From Xylaria sp. FL1777 (taxonomy: Eukaryota > Ascomycota > Sordariomycetes > Xylariales > Xylariaceae): DNA of 32,571 nt. The translations under genes and the position numbers were made by a program. The stretch spans positions 1 through 32,571 of the forward strand of contig MU400843.1 of NCBI GenBank assembly GCA_022578965.1. The letters are read 5' to 3'. The notes beneath the pieces were generated by a model that saw nothing but the letters and a program-made list of their open reading frames with translations, ran no database searches and had not been told where the DNA came from. The number at the start of each line of letters is the position of its first letter. Position 1 is the first letter of the stretch. Shown one piece after another: positions 1 to 11,566 of the stretch.

Positions 1-426
1 TTTTTAGTTCTTAGCACTAATTTCATTATTACTACTAAAATAAAATAGCATAAAATAAAGTAGCATAGCTATAAATACTAGTTTAATACTTTTATATACT
101 AAATAAATTATATAGTATACATTCTAGTACAGTAAATTAATTAGTATTAAAAAAATAAAATAATTAAATAAAACATGCTTAATTAATGCTAAACTTTTAT
201 AACTCTTACTGTTTGTTCTTTTTATATGTTTTAAATCTATTGCTAAATTTATAAAAAAACAAGTATACCTTTTGTTTAATTATATTATAACTAAGCTATG
301 CTTAAACATATTACATAATTACTTTATTTATTATAATTTATTTTATTACTTATTTATATATTTTATATAGCTATATGTAAAAAGATTAATTAAGCATATA
401 TATTAAAAAAAGCGTAAGTTTTTTAT

Positions 427-466
427 AAGTTTTAAAGTGCGTTATAAGCTAGCTACTTTAAAACTT
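427..466. repeat. Hairpin, 12-bp inverted repeat
   Basis: Perfect 12-bp arms AAGTTTTAAAGT (427-438) and ACTTTAAAACTT (455-466) around a 16-base loop; a few more bases pair outside after a small bulge. In DNA this rich in A and T such arms can arise by chance, so no function is claimed. Confidence 0.45.
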
Positions 467-823
467 AAAAAGTGCCTTAAATCAGAAAAAAAGTAACATT
501 AAAAAACATATAACAATTTTTCTTTTTTTTTTTTGTTTTATAAGCATTACTTGTTTATTTAGCTAATTAGTATACTATTAACGCTATAGCTAGCTACTAA
601 CAGGTTTAAAAAAACAGTAAGTAGGCTAAAAAACATACTAACTACTATAAAAAACCTACCCCTTTTATAAAAAGTAAAAAAATAAAGTAGCAAAAAGAAA
701 ACACAAATGCACATACGGCATAAAAGCAGCCCTTATATAAAAGTTGCTAAAGCAGCGCTAGCTTAGTTAATAAACTAAACATATTAAACAGTTAAACTAA
801 GTATTTTTAATAGTTAATATATT

Positions 824-850
824 ATTAATTAATTAATTAATTAATTAATT
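824..850. repeat. ATTA tetranucleotide microsatellite
   Basis: Uninterrupted run of about six and a half ATTA (TTAA) units. A simple repeat with no sign of a coding or regulatory role. Confidence 0.85.
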
Positions 851-1519
851 TATTTTAACGTTAAGTATAAAGCTTTAGCTATTTTGTATACCTTTTAAAA
901 AGTTTTAAATATAGCAAACTTTATTTATAATATAGTAAAATATGTTAATACAAAAAGTTTAATTAATTAATTAACTAATTAATCAAGTAATTAATTAGTT
1001 TAACTAATATACATAATATATTGCTACTAAATATAATGTTATTTTATGCTTTTAAAGGCTTTATTATTTTAATGCTTATAGTTATTATAACTTAATTTTT
1101 TAGGCTAAAAACTATTAGTCCTTTGTTTAGTATGCAAATTATTTAGCAAATAGTTAATATATTATAGAATTTTAATTATTTTATATCTTTTTTTTCTTTA
1201 TATTAATAAATCTGTTCTTTAATTTAGTTTTTATATTTATACTATTTAATTTATCTATTAATGCTTAACAATTAACAAAAAAGCAAGTATTTAAAAAAAC
1301 ATTTAGCTTTATACTGCTAAGCAACTATATGCTATTTAAATTAGTAAACCTTAATAATTAAACATATATAAATGAAAATCTTTTGTTGCTTTTTTTTTTA
1401 TTGTTGGTTTTTTTACTACTATTTGCTGTTTCGTTTAAACATAAAGCAACCTTAAAGAACGTTTTTTCTTAGGCCTTATATTTAATTATAGCTAAGCTAG
1501 TTATATAAGCCATGCTTGT

Positions 1520-1900
1520 TTAGCTAAAAATAACAGGCAATTTAGTAACTTTTAGTACTTCTACTTTTTGTTTCTTAAAACTAAAAAACAGTAATATAAT
1601 ACTACTTTTTAAAGCTAAATAATATATTGTTTTATTATTTACTCTTTTAATAAAAACACAAGCAAGTAGTTCTATATAAAAATAAACATTTAGCGCTAAG
1701 CAAATATATGTTGCTATAAAAAACAAAATAAACCTTTTTGCTAAAAATTCATTTCTATTTACTATATTTAAACTAAAATAAATGTTAGTTGTTATAATAA
1801 TTAGTATTCCTTTATTAAATAAATTATAAGCTAAAATAACTAAATTAAATTTTATATTTTTATAAAAACTTTCCTTTTTTTTTTTACTACTTGCATTTAT
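1520..1900 (-). pseudogene. Unidentified open-frame relic
   Basis: On the minus strand about 126 codons run without a stop, from just after a TAA at 1,901-1,903 to the TAA ending at 1,520. That is long for this stop-rich background. The frame has no clear ATG start, begins with a lysine-rich stretch (11-A run) and continues into long hydrophobic stretches rich in F, L and I. Because S-to-F/L and P-to-L are the expected products of C-to-T change, the hydrophobicity may be partly acquired and should not be read as membrane segments. Past the stop the same frame stays readable for about 60 codons with two further stops, which suggests an older, longer coding region. I recognise no family; a decayed transposon protein is the simplest reading. 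Confidence 0.3.
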
Positions 1901-2719
1901 TTATACATATAAATATTCTTAAACCTTAGTAAAATATTTCATTATTAATATACTTAGCTTATGTTTTAATAAAAAAATAAATAAAAACAAAGCATAGTTA
2001 TTGCACTATAAAAATAACTATGCTGCTTTAAAATTAATAATATGCTATAGCTTATTATTACATATAATAAGTCAAAATTTATTAATAAGCCTAAAATAAA
2101 GCAATAAAAAGTTATTTATTGCTTAAGCATTTAGTATATTCTAGTTTTTTTTAGTTTAAGTTCTAAAACAAAATCGATTTAAAAAACCACGCAATTACAT
2201 ATTGCTTTATGCTTTTATTTGCTGTTTTAAGCAAACTAATTTTATAACGTTTTTTATTAGTACTAAGCCTTTAGCTCCTTTAATAACACAAGTAATTTAA
2301 GCAATTATTGCCTTTTTATTACTATTGCTTATAATTTTAATAGCTTTATAAGTAGTATAACTTTTATGTTTATTATTTATATTTTATATATATTAATTGC
2401 TAAAATTATAATTATTGCTTTTTAAGTTTTATTATTAGCATTTTTTTTATTTTTTATACCTTAAATGCTTACTTAAAGTATAGCTATATATTGCTTATAT
2501 AAAAACTATTAAATTTGTTAAACTTTTAGCTAGCAATATGCTACCTATTAAAAAAAACTAAGTAAAGTTACTAGCTATAAAAATATATAAAAAGCTACTA
2601 AATTATTTCTTGTTTTTTATATTATAGTTTTTATGCATAGCTTTTTTAACTTAAAATAAAAGTTTAGCTAAAACTATGCTAATTTTATTAATAATAAAAA
2701 CAAGCTTATTTTGCTATAA
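1901..2719. other. AT-rich gene-free stretch
   Basis: No supported feature. It separates two minus-strand relics that could belong to one former element, but no homology ties them together. Confidence 0.5.
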
Positions 2720-3004
2720 TTATATAATACCTTTATTTTTTAATGTTAAACTTCGAAAAGTTTGTTTATTGCGCACTTTAAACCCCATTGCTAAATATAT
2801 TATAACGCTATTAATACTTGCTACTGCGCTTTTAATAAAAGCAGTAATTAATATTTTGTTTTTTTTTTCTAACCAAAAAAACACCTCGTATATAGCTCAA
2901 ATAACAACAGATTTTTTAGTACTGCTTTGTTCTTCTAAAAAACCAATAGTAGTAAGTAGTTTTAGTACATTTTTTTGTACTGCGTTAACGTTAAAGTTAA
3001 GCTT
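2720..3004 (-). pseudogene. Unidentified relic with one TGA stop
   Basis: The minus strand reads about 94 codons from after a TAA at 3,005-3,007 to a TAA at 2,720-2,722, interrupted only by a TGA at 2,897-2,899. Composition is protein-like, with short runs such as GFLEEQSS and YLAMGFKVRNKQ that keep E, G, R and Q, residues mostly lost elsewhere in the window. The segment is therefore less mutated than its neighbours; it still holds GA, TC and CG words. The plus strand is also open here (2,676-3,008), but that reading is dominated by hydrophobic residues and looks like the antisense shadow. No family recognised. Confidence 0.3.
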
Positions 3005-4355
3005 TTAGCACACAAGCAAAACTGCTTTACTTTGTTTTATATTTAAACTTTTTTTTGCATATATTATACAGCTAATAATGCAGTATTTTATTAAAAAAAA
3101 ATATCTAACAAAAGTAATATTGCTTTTAAAATTATTTAATGCTAATATTTAAAAATACTATTAGTTCTAGTTAAACTTAAAACTTAATATTATAAACTTA
3201 TTTTTTTTAACTAAGTTTTTATAGTTATATATATAACTTAGCTTTTTTAAAACAATGTACTTATTTTTTTCTTTAATATAGTTTTTTAAAATTGCTAATT
3301 TAAATTGTACTAGTTGCATTAATGCAACGCTAATTTATTTAGCTAGTATAATATTATTACTATTTTTACTATTTTTTATCTAGTTAAAAATATTTGTTTA
3401 ATTTTTAGTAAATATATTAAAACGCGCATTTTTAACGTTTTTAACGTTTGCTTACTAAATAAGTTATTTAAAGTTATTTAATATATTAAGTAGCTTATTT
3501 ACTTTTTTAAGTAACTATTTAAACTAGTTAAAATTATAGCATAAAAAATGCAAAAATTTTTCTGGCTAGTTTTTTTCCATGTTTATTAATTGCTAATTAT
3601 TATTAAATAATAAATCATTATTATTTATTAAATTAGCTTGTTAATTTTTTTATGCTTTAGCGTTTTTTGCTGCTTTTTTTTTGAACTTTTTTAGCTAATC
3701 TAAATTTTTAACTTTAAATAAAAGCTTGCTATTTAATTAAGCGCAATAATAATTCTAAAGTTTAAAAGCAAGCATTTTAATTAAAATACTAAAACAATGC
3801 TATAAAACAAATAATAAAAGCCTTAATATAGCGCCTTAATCCGGATTGTTTATATTTATGCTGTTAATAAGTTATTTACTAAAAACTAAAATCTGCTTTT
3901 TATTAACAAGCTTTTAAATTATTCTTCTAAAAAAAAAAGTATTTTCGTTTATTAAAAAATAATATAATAATAATTCCTTTTTTAGTTTTTTTATAAAATA
4001 AAAACTACTTATATAATTGTACAAATATATATCTTAAAGCATTATTTCTTTATGTATATAAACTTGCATATAAAAAAAAACTTAACTTTTTTTGCTTAAT
4101 AAGTTTAATAGTAGCTAAATAGCATTAAAACTAAAGCAATTAATTGTACATTATAAAAAAACTTTTAATGCGTAAATATAAAAGTAATTAAAGTTAACTA
4201 TAGCCTAGTTTTTTACAAATAAATAATAGTTTAACATTTTAAGCAAATTAGCACAAACTTTAATAGCTAAAAGCTTTTAAGCAGTTATTAACTTATTAAA
4301 AAGCAAAGCTATAAACTTACAGAAAATTATGTTAGCTTTATTATTTATTATAAAG

Positions 4356-4430
4356 AATAGCACAATAAAATTGCTCTTTATTTTTTTTATGTTTTTTTTA
4401 TAAAGTTATTTCTGTTAATATTGTGCTATT
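4356..4430. repeat. 12-bp inverted repeat, 51-base spacer
   Basis: Perfect arms AATAGCACAATA (4,356-4,367) and TATTGTGCTATT (4,419-4,430). The arms hold several G and C, which makes chance pairing less likely than for pure A/T arms. The 75-bp unit could be the remnant of a very small inverted-repeat element, but I see no target-site duplication outside it. Confidence 0.45.
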
Positions 4431-4450
4431 TAATTTAAGATTTTTTTTGC

Positions 4451-4474
4451 AAACATTATAAGTTCATAATGTTT
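4451..4474. repeat. Short hairpin
   Basis: Perfect 9-bp arms AAACATTAT and ATAATGTTT around the 6-base loop aagttc. Could act as a transcription stop or be chance; it lies 20 bases after the 4,356-4,430 inverted repeat. Confidence 0.35.
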
Positions 4475-5305
4475 AATTAGCACTTTTGTTATATAATTTA
4501 GCACATAGTATATAATAAAAAAAGTTTAAAAGCGTTCTTATAAAAATATAAAGTTATAGTTGCATTAAAATATTAATGCTATAGTTAAATTAGTTTTGCT
4601 AACACGCAAATAATTCTTTTTAATTTTAATAAAGCTATTTTTAGTTATATATGTTGCTTTTATTAACGTTTAAAAATAGCTAAATTAACAAGCTGTTTTT
4701 TTATATAGTTCTTTTTAATAAGTGTTTATATAAACGTAGCAATTATTATAAGCGTTTAAAAAAGCATGCTGCTGTTTTATATATAACATTAATAATGTTT
4801 TATTAAACTAAAAATGCTTTAGTATATTTAAAACGTTAATACAAGTAGTAATATAGCTAATATTATTAATTAAATTGTTATTTAAACACTACTTTTTTTA
4901 TTAGTATTTTAAATTTTAATTACTTAGTAAGTATAGCGCACTTCGTTAAAAAAAAAATCTATATAGCTAATAATATGCTTTTTTAAGCTTAAAATCTTAT
5001 TAGTAGCTAGGTTATTAGTTAGTTTATGTATTGTAGTATTATTAGCTAGCTATAATATTTTATGTAAATAAAAGCTTTTTTAACTATTGCTTTTTACTAT
5101 ACTATAATATACAGTAATTTTATTAAATGCTTTAGCTTTTACTACGTTTTTAATAAACGTATTTATATATATTTAAAACATTTAAGCAGCAGCTATAAAA
5201 TCTTAATATATAGTTTTAGTAAATTTAAAGCTTTATTAATTACTATTAAAGCTTACTTAGTACTTATTTAGTACTTTAGCTTATGCTAGGTTTTTAAAAA
5301 GCGCT

Positions 5306-5342
5306 ATTTTAAAGATTATAAAGCTGCTTTAATCTTTAAAAT
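5306..5342. repeat. 37-bp quasi-palindrome
   Basis: Left arm 5,306-5,324 and right arm 5,326-5,342 pair over 17 bases, with one 2-base bulge in the left arm and a single central T. It has almost no loop, so it would fold as a cruciform rather than a stem-loop. It is the longest near-perfect short palindrome I noticed in the left part. Confidence 0.55.
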
Positions 5343-7415
5343 TAATAGTAAACCAAATTATAAGTAAGCTATATATAACAATTAGCAACTATAATTAACT
5401 TTTAAAAATATTTTTCTGTTTGCAAAAGTAAAGCTATTTATACTTAATTAATTAAACATTTTTTAATATAGTTTTAATATATAAATTGCTATAATATTTA
5501 TAACAGCAAATAAAACGCTTTTTAGCATTTAAATTTACTAGGCTTAAAAAGCAGCATGTTTTCTAAACTGCAGCTTATACGTTTTATTTAACTAAAGCCT
5601 TTAAAATAAAAGTGCTATTATCTTAAATTTTATTATTTATAAATAAAAATAAAAAAAAAAGATCTGTTATATAGCAACTTTTGTGTTATAAAAAATAATA
5701 CTAAACTTAAACGTTTTAACTAACGCTAGTATTACAAGCATAAATGTTATCTTTAATAGTAAAAGCGTTTTTATGCCCTTTTTCCTTATATAAAAAAAAA
5801 TGCAAAAATGCTTTTAAGTAAAAATCTCTATTAAAGCAGTTAATAAAGCTAGTGCACTACTATATCCCAAAATATTTTATACTATTAACTTTAGCAAAAT
5901 TAACAGTTTTTGCTATAAAACAAGCAGTATTAATATTACTTTTAAATAAAGTAACGCTATAAAAACTTATACTTAATATAGTTTTTTTAATTTTTAAAAT
6001 AGCGTTCTTATTAATACTAGTTCTTTAAATATCTTTATTTTTGTTAAATACTGCAAATATATTAAACTTTATTAAATCATTCTGTTTTATTAAACTAAAT
6101 TACTATTGCTGCTTAGTACTAAAAACATATTAAAAGCTTTATAGTTGCTTAATTAGTATACTAAAAATAAAGTTTTAGTTAGTTATATAGTTTGCTTAAG
6201 CAATATTAAGATTTTCCTTAGCAAAAATACATATCTTATTTATTAATAATAGTAATATATTATTAACTAAAAAACTAGCTAACGCTATATTATTAATAAG
6301 AATATTTACATATAATAAATTATTAACTTTTAATTAAGCTAAAGCATTTATAACTTATTAATAATATATATATAGTAAATCCTTAGCATTTTATAGTTTA
6401 GGCCTTATAGTATTTATTTAAAAAACTTAGACAATATTACGCAAACTAAAAACTACGTAAAGCAAAGCAATAATAATATATAAAACATTTTGTTTTTAAA
6501 CTATAATTTATTTTTTTAATTAGCAATAAGCATCCGTTAGTTGTTTTTAATCTTTAGCATAAAACTTAATAATATATTTGTATAAAATATACAAAAAAAT
6601 CAATTGTTTTTTTATAAAACTAAAACAACGTAGCTCTTTAGAATATTAATAAAAATAGCCTATATTAAAATAATTAGCTATAATACACTTTAATATTTGT
6701 TTAGCGTTAATAGATTTAATACAAAATAAGCATATTTATACGAGCTGCTTTTTAGTTTTTATAGTACGTAAAAAACATAAGCAGCATTAAATAATTTTTG
6801 CAAAATTTTCGTTTTAATTTAAATTAATATTATTAACTTAGTTAACTTAGCGCATTAAATTATTGCATAAATATTATTAGCAAACAACGCAAAAATTAAA
6901 GAAAAAATAAGTATTACTTATAGTATTTTACGCGCGTTAAATAATTTTTGCTTAATAGTTAAATTAAACTAGTTTATATTAATTAAAACTAGTATTAAGT
7001 AGTTTATAATGTTTGTACTTTTTTTTTATAGCGTTTATATATTAAAGCAAAACCTTAGTTCTTTTATAAGCAACTTTAACAAAAAGTTATGCTATAAAAT
7101 AGTTATTATATAAAACTTTATAAAAGAATTATTTTAGAACTAAACATACTAAGTTTTAATACTGTTTTACCTAGCATAATAATTGCTAATAATTTAAAGT
7201 TTCTTTAACTAACATTATTTTTTAAAGCAAAATAAAACATTATATAATAATAAAAAGGCAAGTTTAGCAATAAAAAAGTTAAGGTTACATTAAACGTTAT
7301 TAATAAATTAAACGAAAAGAAACTTTTAGCTGTAAGAAATAAAGATAGCGCAAAACATATTTGTTTTTATAGTTTAAAACTTGCAAACAAAACAAATTTG
7401 TTTAATTAATTTTAA

Positions 7416-7650
7416 AAAATCGAACAACTAATAAGCTGCGCTACAAAATTAAAAGTATTTAAAGTCTGCTTTTTTATATTAATAATTTATGTACTAGTAA
7501 ATCTAGAAGCATTAAAGACCTATATTCTAAGTAAACTGTTGTAAAAGTATCTGTAGATTATTATATTATAATAAGTTATTAAACCGGAAAAAGTCCAAGG
7601 TTTAAACAACAAAGATGTTATAACTAATTCTTTAGCAAAGTATTATGCTA
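7416..7650 (+). pseudogene. Less-mutated island with short open frame
   Basis: From 7,416 the plus strand is open for 42 codons to a TAA at 7,542-7,544. The island up to about 7,650 keeps GA, TC, CCGG and GTCC words that are nearly absent around it. It ends in a stretch resembling an LTR start: a TGTTATAAC word at about 7,616, preceded by a purine-rich aacaacaaaga. I found no matching second LTR, so the LTR idea is weak. The short frame shows no recognised domain. Confidence 0.25.
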
Positions 7651-8800
7651 GTTATATAAATAGTAGTTAAGTTAATATTATATAATAAGAAAAAAAAACG
7701 GTTATATATTAATTACTTTTATTAAAAATTAAATGTAGTATAAACTATTTTTATATAGCATTTTTATAGTTTTTATTATTTATAAAAAATATGCCAAGTT
7801 TAACAATGCTAATATTTTGATTTAAAATAACTACAGTATAACACTAAACTAGGTTTAAAAATATAATAGCTATTTAAATTATATTTAAATAGTTAAGCCA
7901 TAAAATCTTAGTATTTAAGCAATAAACCTAAAGGTAAGCAACGTTTAAATTTAAACAGAAAAGCATTTGTTAGCGTAATTTTAGATTCTTTTAGAAAACC
8001 TAGTTTAATTTATAGTTTTGTATGCTTTTATATCTAAAATAATTTATTAGCTATTTATTGCTTTATAAAACCTTTTATATTATATAATAATACAAAGCAT
8101 AAATACATAAAAATAAACAAGTTTTAATAAAACTATATTTTAACCTCTTTTAAATATAAAGCAACATTTATGTTTTTTTAACTTTACTATTAAAGTATTT
8201 AATATAAAATATATAACTACTTAACAATATTTAAACAATAACAATTATTTATTTAAACTTTTTAAAATATTAGCTAAATAAAATTATTTATATTAATATA
8301 GTTAATTATATAACTAACTAACTATTGCTTAATTAAGTATAACATTTTATATAATTTTATTACTAATAATATATAAACAAAATAACTTTTAAAGCTATTT
8401 AATTAAACTTTATACCTTTTTTATGTTTTAATTATTATTATAGCTTTTAAAAGCCTAACTTTAGTTACAAAAAAAGCTTAAAAAGTAAAACTATTTATAA
8501 CCTTTAATGCAAATTTTTTAACCTAAATACTAAAATTAATCTAGTTTTAACCTATTGTTTTTTTAAACCTAAAATTCACTAAATATGCTTTTAGTATTAT
8601 AATAATATATGCTAATACTAATTTTGTGCCTAAGATCCCTAAAAATAACATAGTTAATAAATTACATTTAGCATAGCGTAGTTTTATAGCTTTTAAATTT
8701 TTTAAATTAAAAAAATAAAAAACAATAAAAAAGTGCTAATTTATTTTTAAACAATAAATAAATAATAGGAAATTTAACGCTTTTTGTTTTATTATTACAA

Positions 8801-8927
8801 TAAAACTACAAAATAGCACGCGTTACTAAGTATAAAACTACAAAATAGCATATATTACTAAGTAAAATAAAGCTACAAAATAGTATATGTTACTAGGTAT
8901 AAAATTATAATATAGCATATACTAATA
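8801..8927. repeat. Tandem repeat, about 32-36 bp, four units
   Basis: Four consecutive units share the frame ATAAAACTACAAAATAGCA followed by a variable word and TTACTAAGT. The first unit keeps CACGCGTT where later ones read CATATATT or TATATGTT, the transition change expected from C-to-T on both strands. A diverged piece with ACACGCGTT recurs near 9,076. Confidence 0.7.
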
Positions 8928-9932
8928 ATGTTTAACGTTTATAATTAAATCTCTTAAAAAAAAAAAAAAAAAATTAATGCCTTCTGTTTTATTGTTTTAA
9001 TATACCTATATATTACTAGTGCTTAGTTTAATGTTTAAAGGTTAATTCTTTAATAAAATAATACTATAAAATAACACGCGTTATTTATATATTATGTTTG
9101 CAGTTAAATCTTAATTATATATTATATAATATTAAATTTATAAGTCTTAATAAAAAAAAAGTCCTAAGGTTTATAAACCTACAAAAACTATTATAACATA
9201 TTTTTATATAATAATAAATTTTATTAATAGTTTAATTTGCTTACTTTATATAAGCTTTTTAAATAGTAATAGCATAAGCATTATTGCTTTGTTTTATTTT
9301 TTTTTGTTTTTTTTTTATTTACTTTTATTAGTTTTGTTTTAAGTTATAGTTTTTACTCTTTAGGTTGGTTACTTTTTATATAATTATATTACAGCATTTA
9401 TAAGTATTTATTGCTTAACTATACTTTTAGAAGTAGCTTAACACTACATAACCAATTTTATAAATCTATATAAAATGTTCTTAAAATAATTAATTAAGCT
9501 AATAACTAATAAACTAAACTATTATAAAGCTTTATTAATATACGTAGTAATTTTAATATTTAATAATAAATTAAACCTAGTTAAAAATGTTTATTTAATT
9601 TAAAACTAAAACGTTATAAGTAGCTTAATAATAGCTAATGCCTTAGCTTTATAAAAAGTAAAATATTATATATAATTAATACTTTTACTATAGTCTATAC
9701 TTTAATTCTTTTTTAGCTGCTTAAAAATCTAAAGAAGTAATCTAATGTTTTTTTACTAAAGTTCATAAAATATTATATTAAGGTTATAGCTTTTAAATCT
9801 TTTTAAAATTTATAAAACTAGTTTTATTAGTTTATTTGCTAGACTTTTAGCTTTATACTTAATATATTATGCTTAGCAGTTTTAAAGTATAATTTTTAGT
9901 ATGCTTTTATTTTTTTAACGAATATTATACGC

Positions 9933-9955
9933 GTATATATATATATATATATTTA
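9933..9955. repeat. TA dinucleotide tract
   Basis: Run of about ten TA units directly after GCG. Simple repeat. Confidence 0.8.
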
Positions 9956-10814
9956 TATTAAACAGCTTTCTTAAAAATAACTATACTACATAATAGTTTT
10001 TTTATTGCTTTTTTTATACTTTTTATTATAGCTTCTATTTTTTTTTATTAAATATTTTAAACTTTATTATAAATTTAAAAGCACAAATTTAATATAACCA
10101 ATTTTTTTTTTTTATAAGTTGTAACTATGTTTTACTATTTCTTTTATTCTTTATAATAGTAAGCCAGTTTAATAATATAACTTATAATATACAAAACTAC
10201 TTAAACATAAAATATAATATAAAACTTAAGTTTGCTAGCTACCTAAAAACAGTTATTAGTTAATATAGTGCTTTAGCGTACAATATTATTTTTATTTAGT
10301 TAAGCATATATTAACATAAAATAACTACAGTAAGCAGTTTAACATATTATAATATATTTTTTTTTGCTTATATTAACCTTTGTTTTAAACAAATTACTTT
10401 AGAACTAATAAAAACATTATATTAGTAAGTAATATCTTAAATTATTTAAAAATCTTTATAAAACTTAGTATATTTATTTCTAGTATTAAACAAAACGATT
10501 TAAATTAGCATTAACTTTTTATAGCAATTATAACTAGTATTATAAATTATACATATATTTAACTTACCTAAAAATAAAAACAAAAAGCATTAATTTTTTT
10601 TTTATTTGTTTTTTGTAGTATAACTTAAAAACTAAAGGTTTAGTTTTTACTTTTATAGTTGTTATTATTTTAACTAAAGTTAACAAAAAACAATAAATAC
10701 TAACGTTAGCTTTAATTTATACGTTTAGCTTAGCATAACATATTACTAAAAAAGTACTTAATAATGCGATTTACTACTAGCATATTAACATAATAAATAT
10801 TATTAATTTTATTA

Positions 10815-11563
10815 ATTGCAACAAAAAAAACTTAAATATTAAAAATATAAACTTAATAACTTTTATTACTAATAAAAATAAAAAAAACTTTATATTTTGC
10901 ATTATAGCTAATATAATTAAGTTTACTAGCACTAAAAAGCTAAGTTTGCTATTTATAGCTAATTTATTACTATTATATTGCTAAAAGCATATTTAAAAAC
11001 AATTAACATTTATTATAGCATTAAAACATACTAGTATAACTACAACTACTATTAAAAAAAATATAGCTAACTTAAAAACTAAAACTTTATTTTATACCTT
11101 TTAAATTATAAAATCTATTAATAAAAGCTTATTTATTATTTAGTTGCTTATTATACTAATATTTTTTAAGCACTTTATTTTTAAAAACAAAAATATAATT
11201 AATACTAAAACTAAAAGTGTTTTTTGTATACTTTTTAATTAAAGCTTTATTAAAACAACAATATTAACAATAAACGTTTTAAATATAATGCTATTTTTTA
11301 ATATTACTAATATAAATACTTTAGTATTTTTAACTTAGTTTACTAATTTAAAAACAACTAATAGAAATAATATTAACTTTAATTTAGCTTTAAATAAAAA
11401 TAATAACAATAAAGCTATTGCTTTTATGCATAATTTTTGTAAAAAGGCTTATACAACCAACAGAAGTATAAAAAATAATATATTGCTTATAATTACGCGT
11501 TACTTAAAACGTAATATTCCAAAGGCCTATAAAAAAAAAGCAATAGTTAAAAAGAAAAAATAA
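10815..11563 (+). pseudogene. Unidentified coding relic with natural-looking end
   Basis: One frame can be followed from about 10,815 to the double stop TAATAG at 11,561-11,566. Frame checks at 10,982, 11,000, 11,201, 11,414 and 11,495 all agree, so there is no net frameshift. Stops are frequent before 11,000 and then few. The last 75 codons are free of stops and rich in N and K, as expected if D and E codons (GA-) were turned into AA-. Short segments such as AIAFMHNFCKKAYTTN and LLIITRYLKRNIPKAY look like genuine protein, with an originally acidic C-terminus. I do not recognise the family; a transposon protein is likely from the setting. Nothing nearby supports a promoter or partner gene. 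Confidence 0.4.
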
Positions 11564-11566
11564 TAG

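Larger units (their letters stand above)
1..1519. other. AT-rich gene-free stretch
   Basis: No reading frame of note on either strand; stops of the TAA and TAG type occur every few codons. The stretch holds an ATTA microsatellite and one hairpin, listed separately. G and C survive mostly as AGC, GCT, ACT and AGT words, the same residue pattern seen in the mutated retroelement further right, so this is probably decayed repeat DNA of unknown origin. Confidence 0.6.
3010..7410. other. AT-rich gene-free stretch with scattered hairpins
   Basis: Both strands are closed by frequent TAA and TAG. I found no recognisable protein motif, tRNA or rRNA. Three inverted repeats stand out and are listed separately. 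Residual G and C follow the A/G-before-C pattern, so this is probably old mutated repeat DNA. Confidence 0.5.
7651..10814. other. AT-rich gene-free stretch
   Basis: No supported gene on either strand. It contains a short tandem repeat at 8,801-8,927 and a TA tract near 9,940, listed separately. Confidence 0.5.

Noticed and set aside
1520..1900. Multi-pass membrane protein
   Set aside because: Hydrophobic stretches are the expected product of S-to-F/L and P-to-L change under C-to-T mutation; no other support.
2676..3008. Plus-strand open frame of 110 codons
   Set aside because: Composition is dominated by L, I and F with no motif, and the opposite strand over the same span reads as more protein-like. 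Treated as the antisense shadow of the relic at 2,720-3,004.
4356..4474. MITE bounded by 12-bp inverted repeats
   Set aside because: The unit is only 75 bp, has no flanking duplication, and no second copy was noticed.
7616..7900. LTR starting TGTTATAAC
   Set aside because: No second copy, no matching end and no target-site duplication found by eye.
8801..8927. CRISPR-like repeat spacing
   Set aside because: Units are adjacent and diverged, without unique spacers of constant length or any cas gene.
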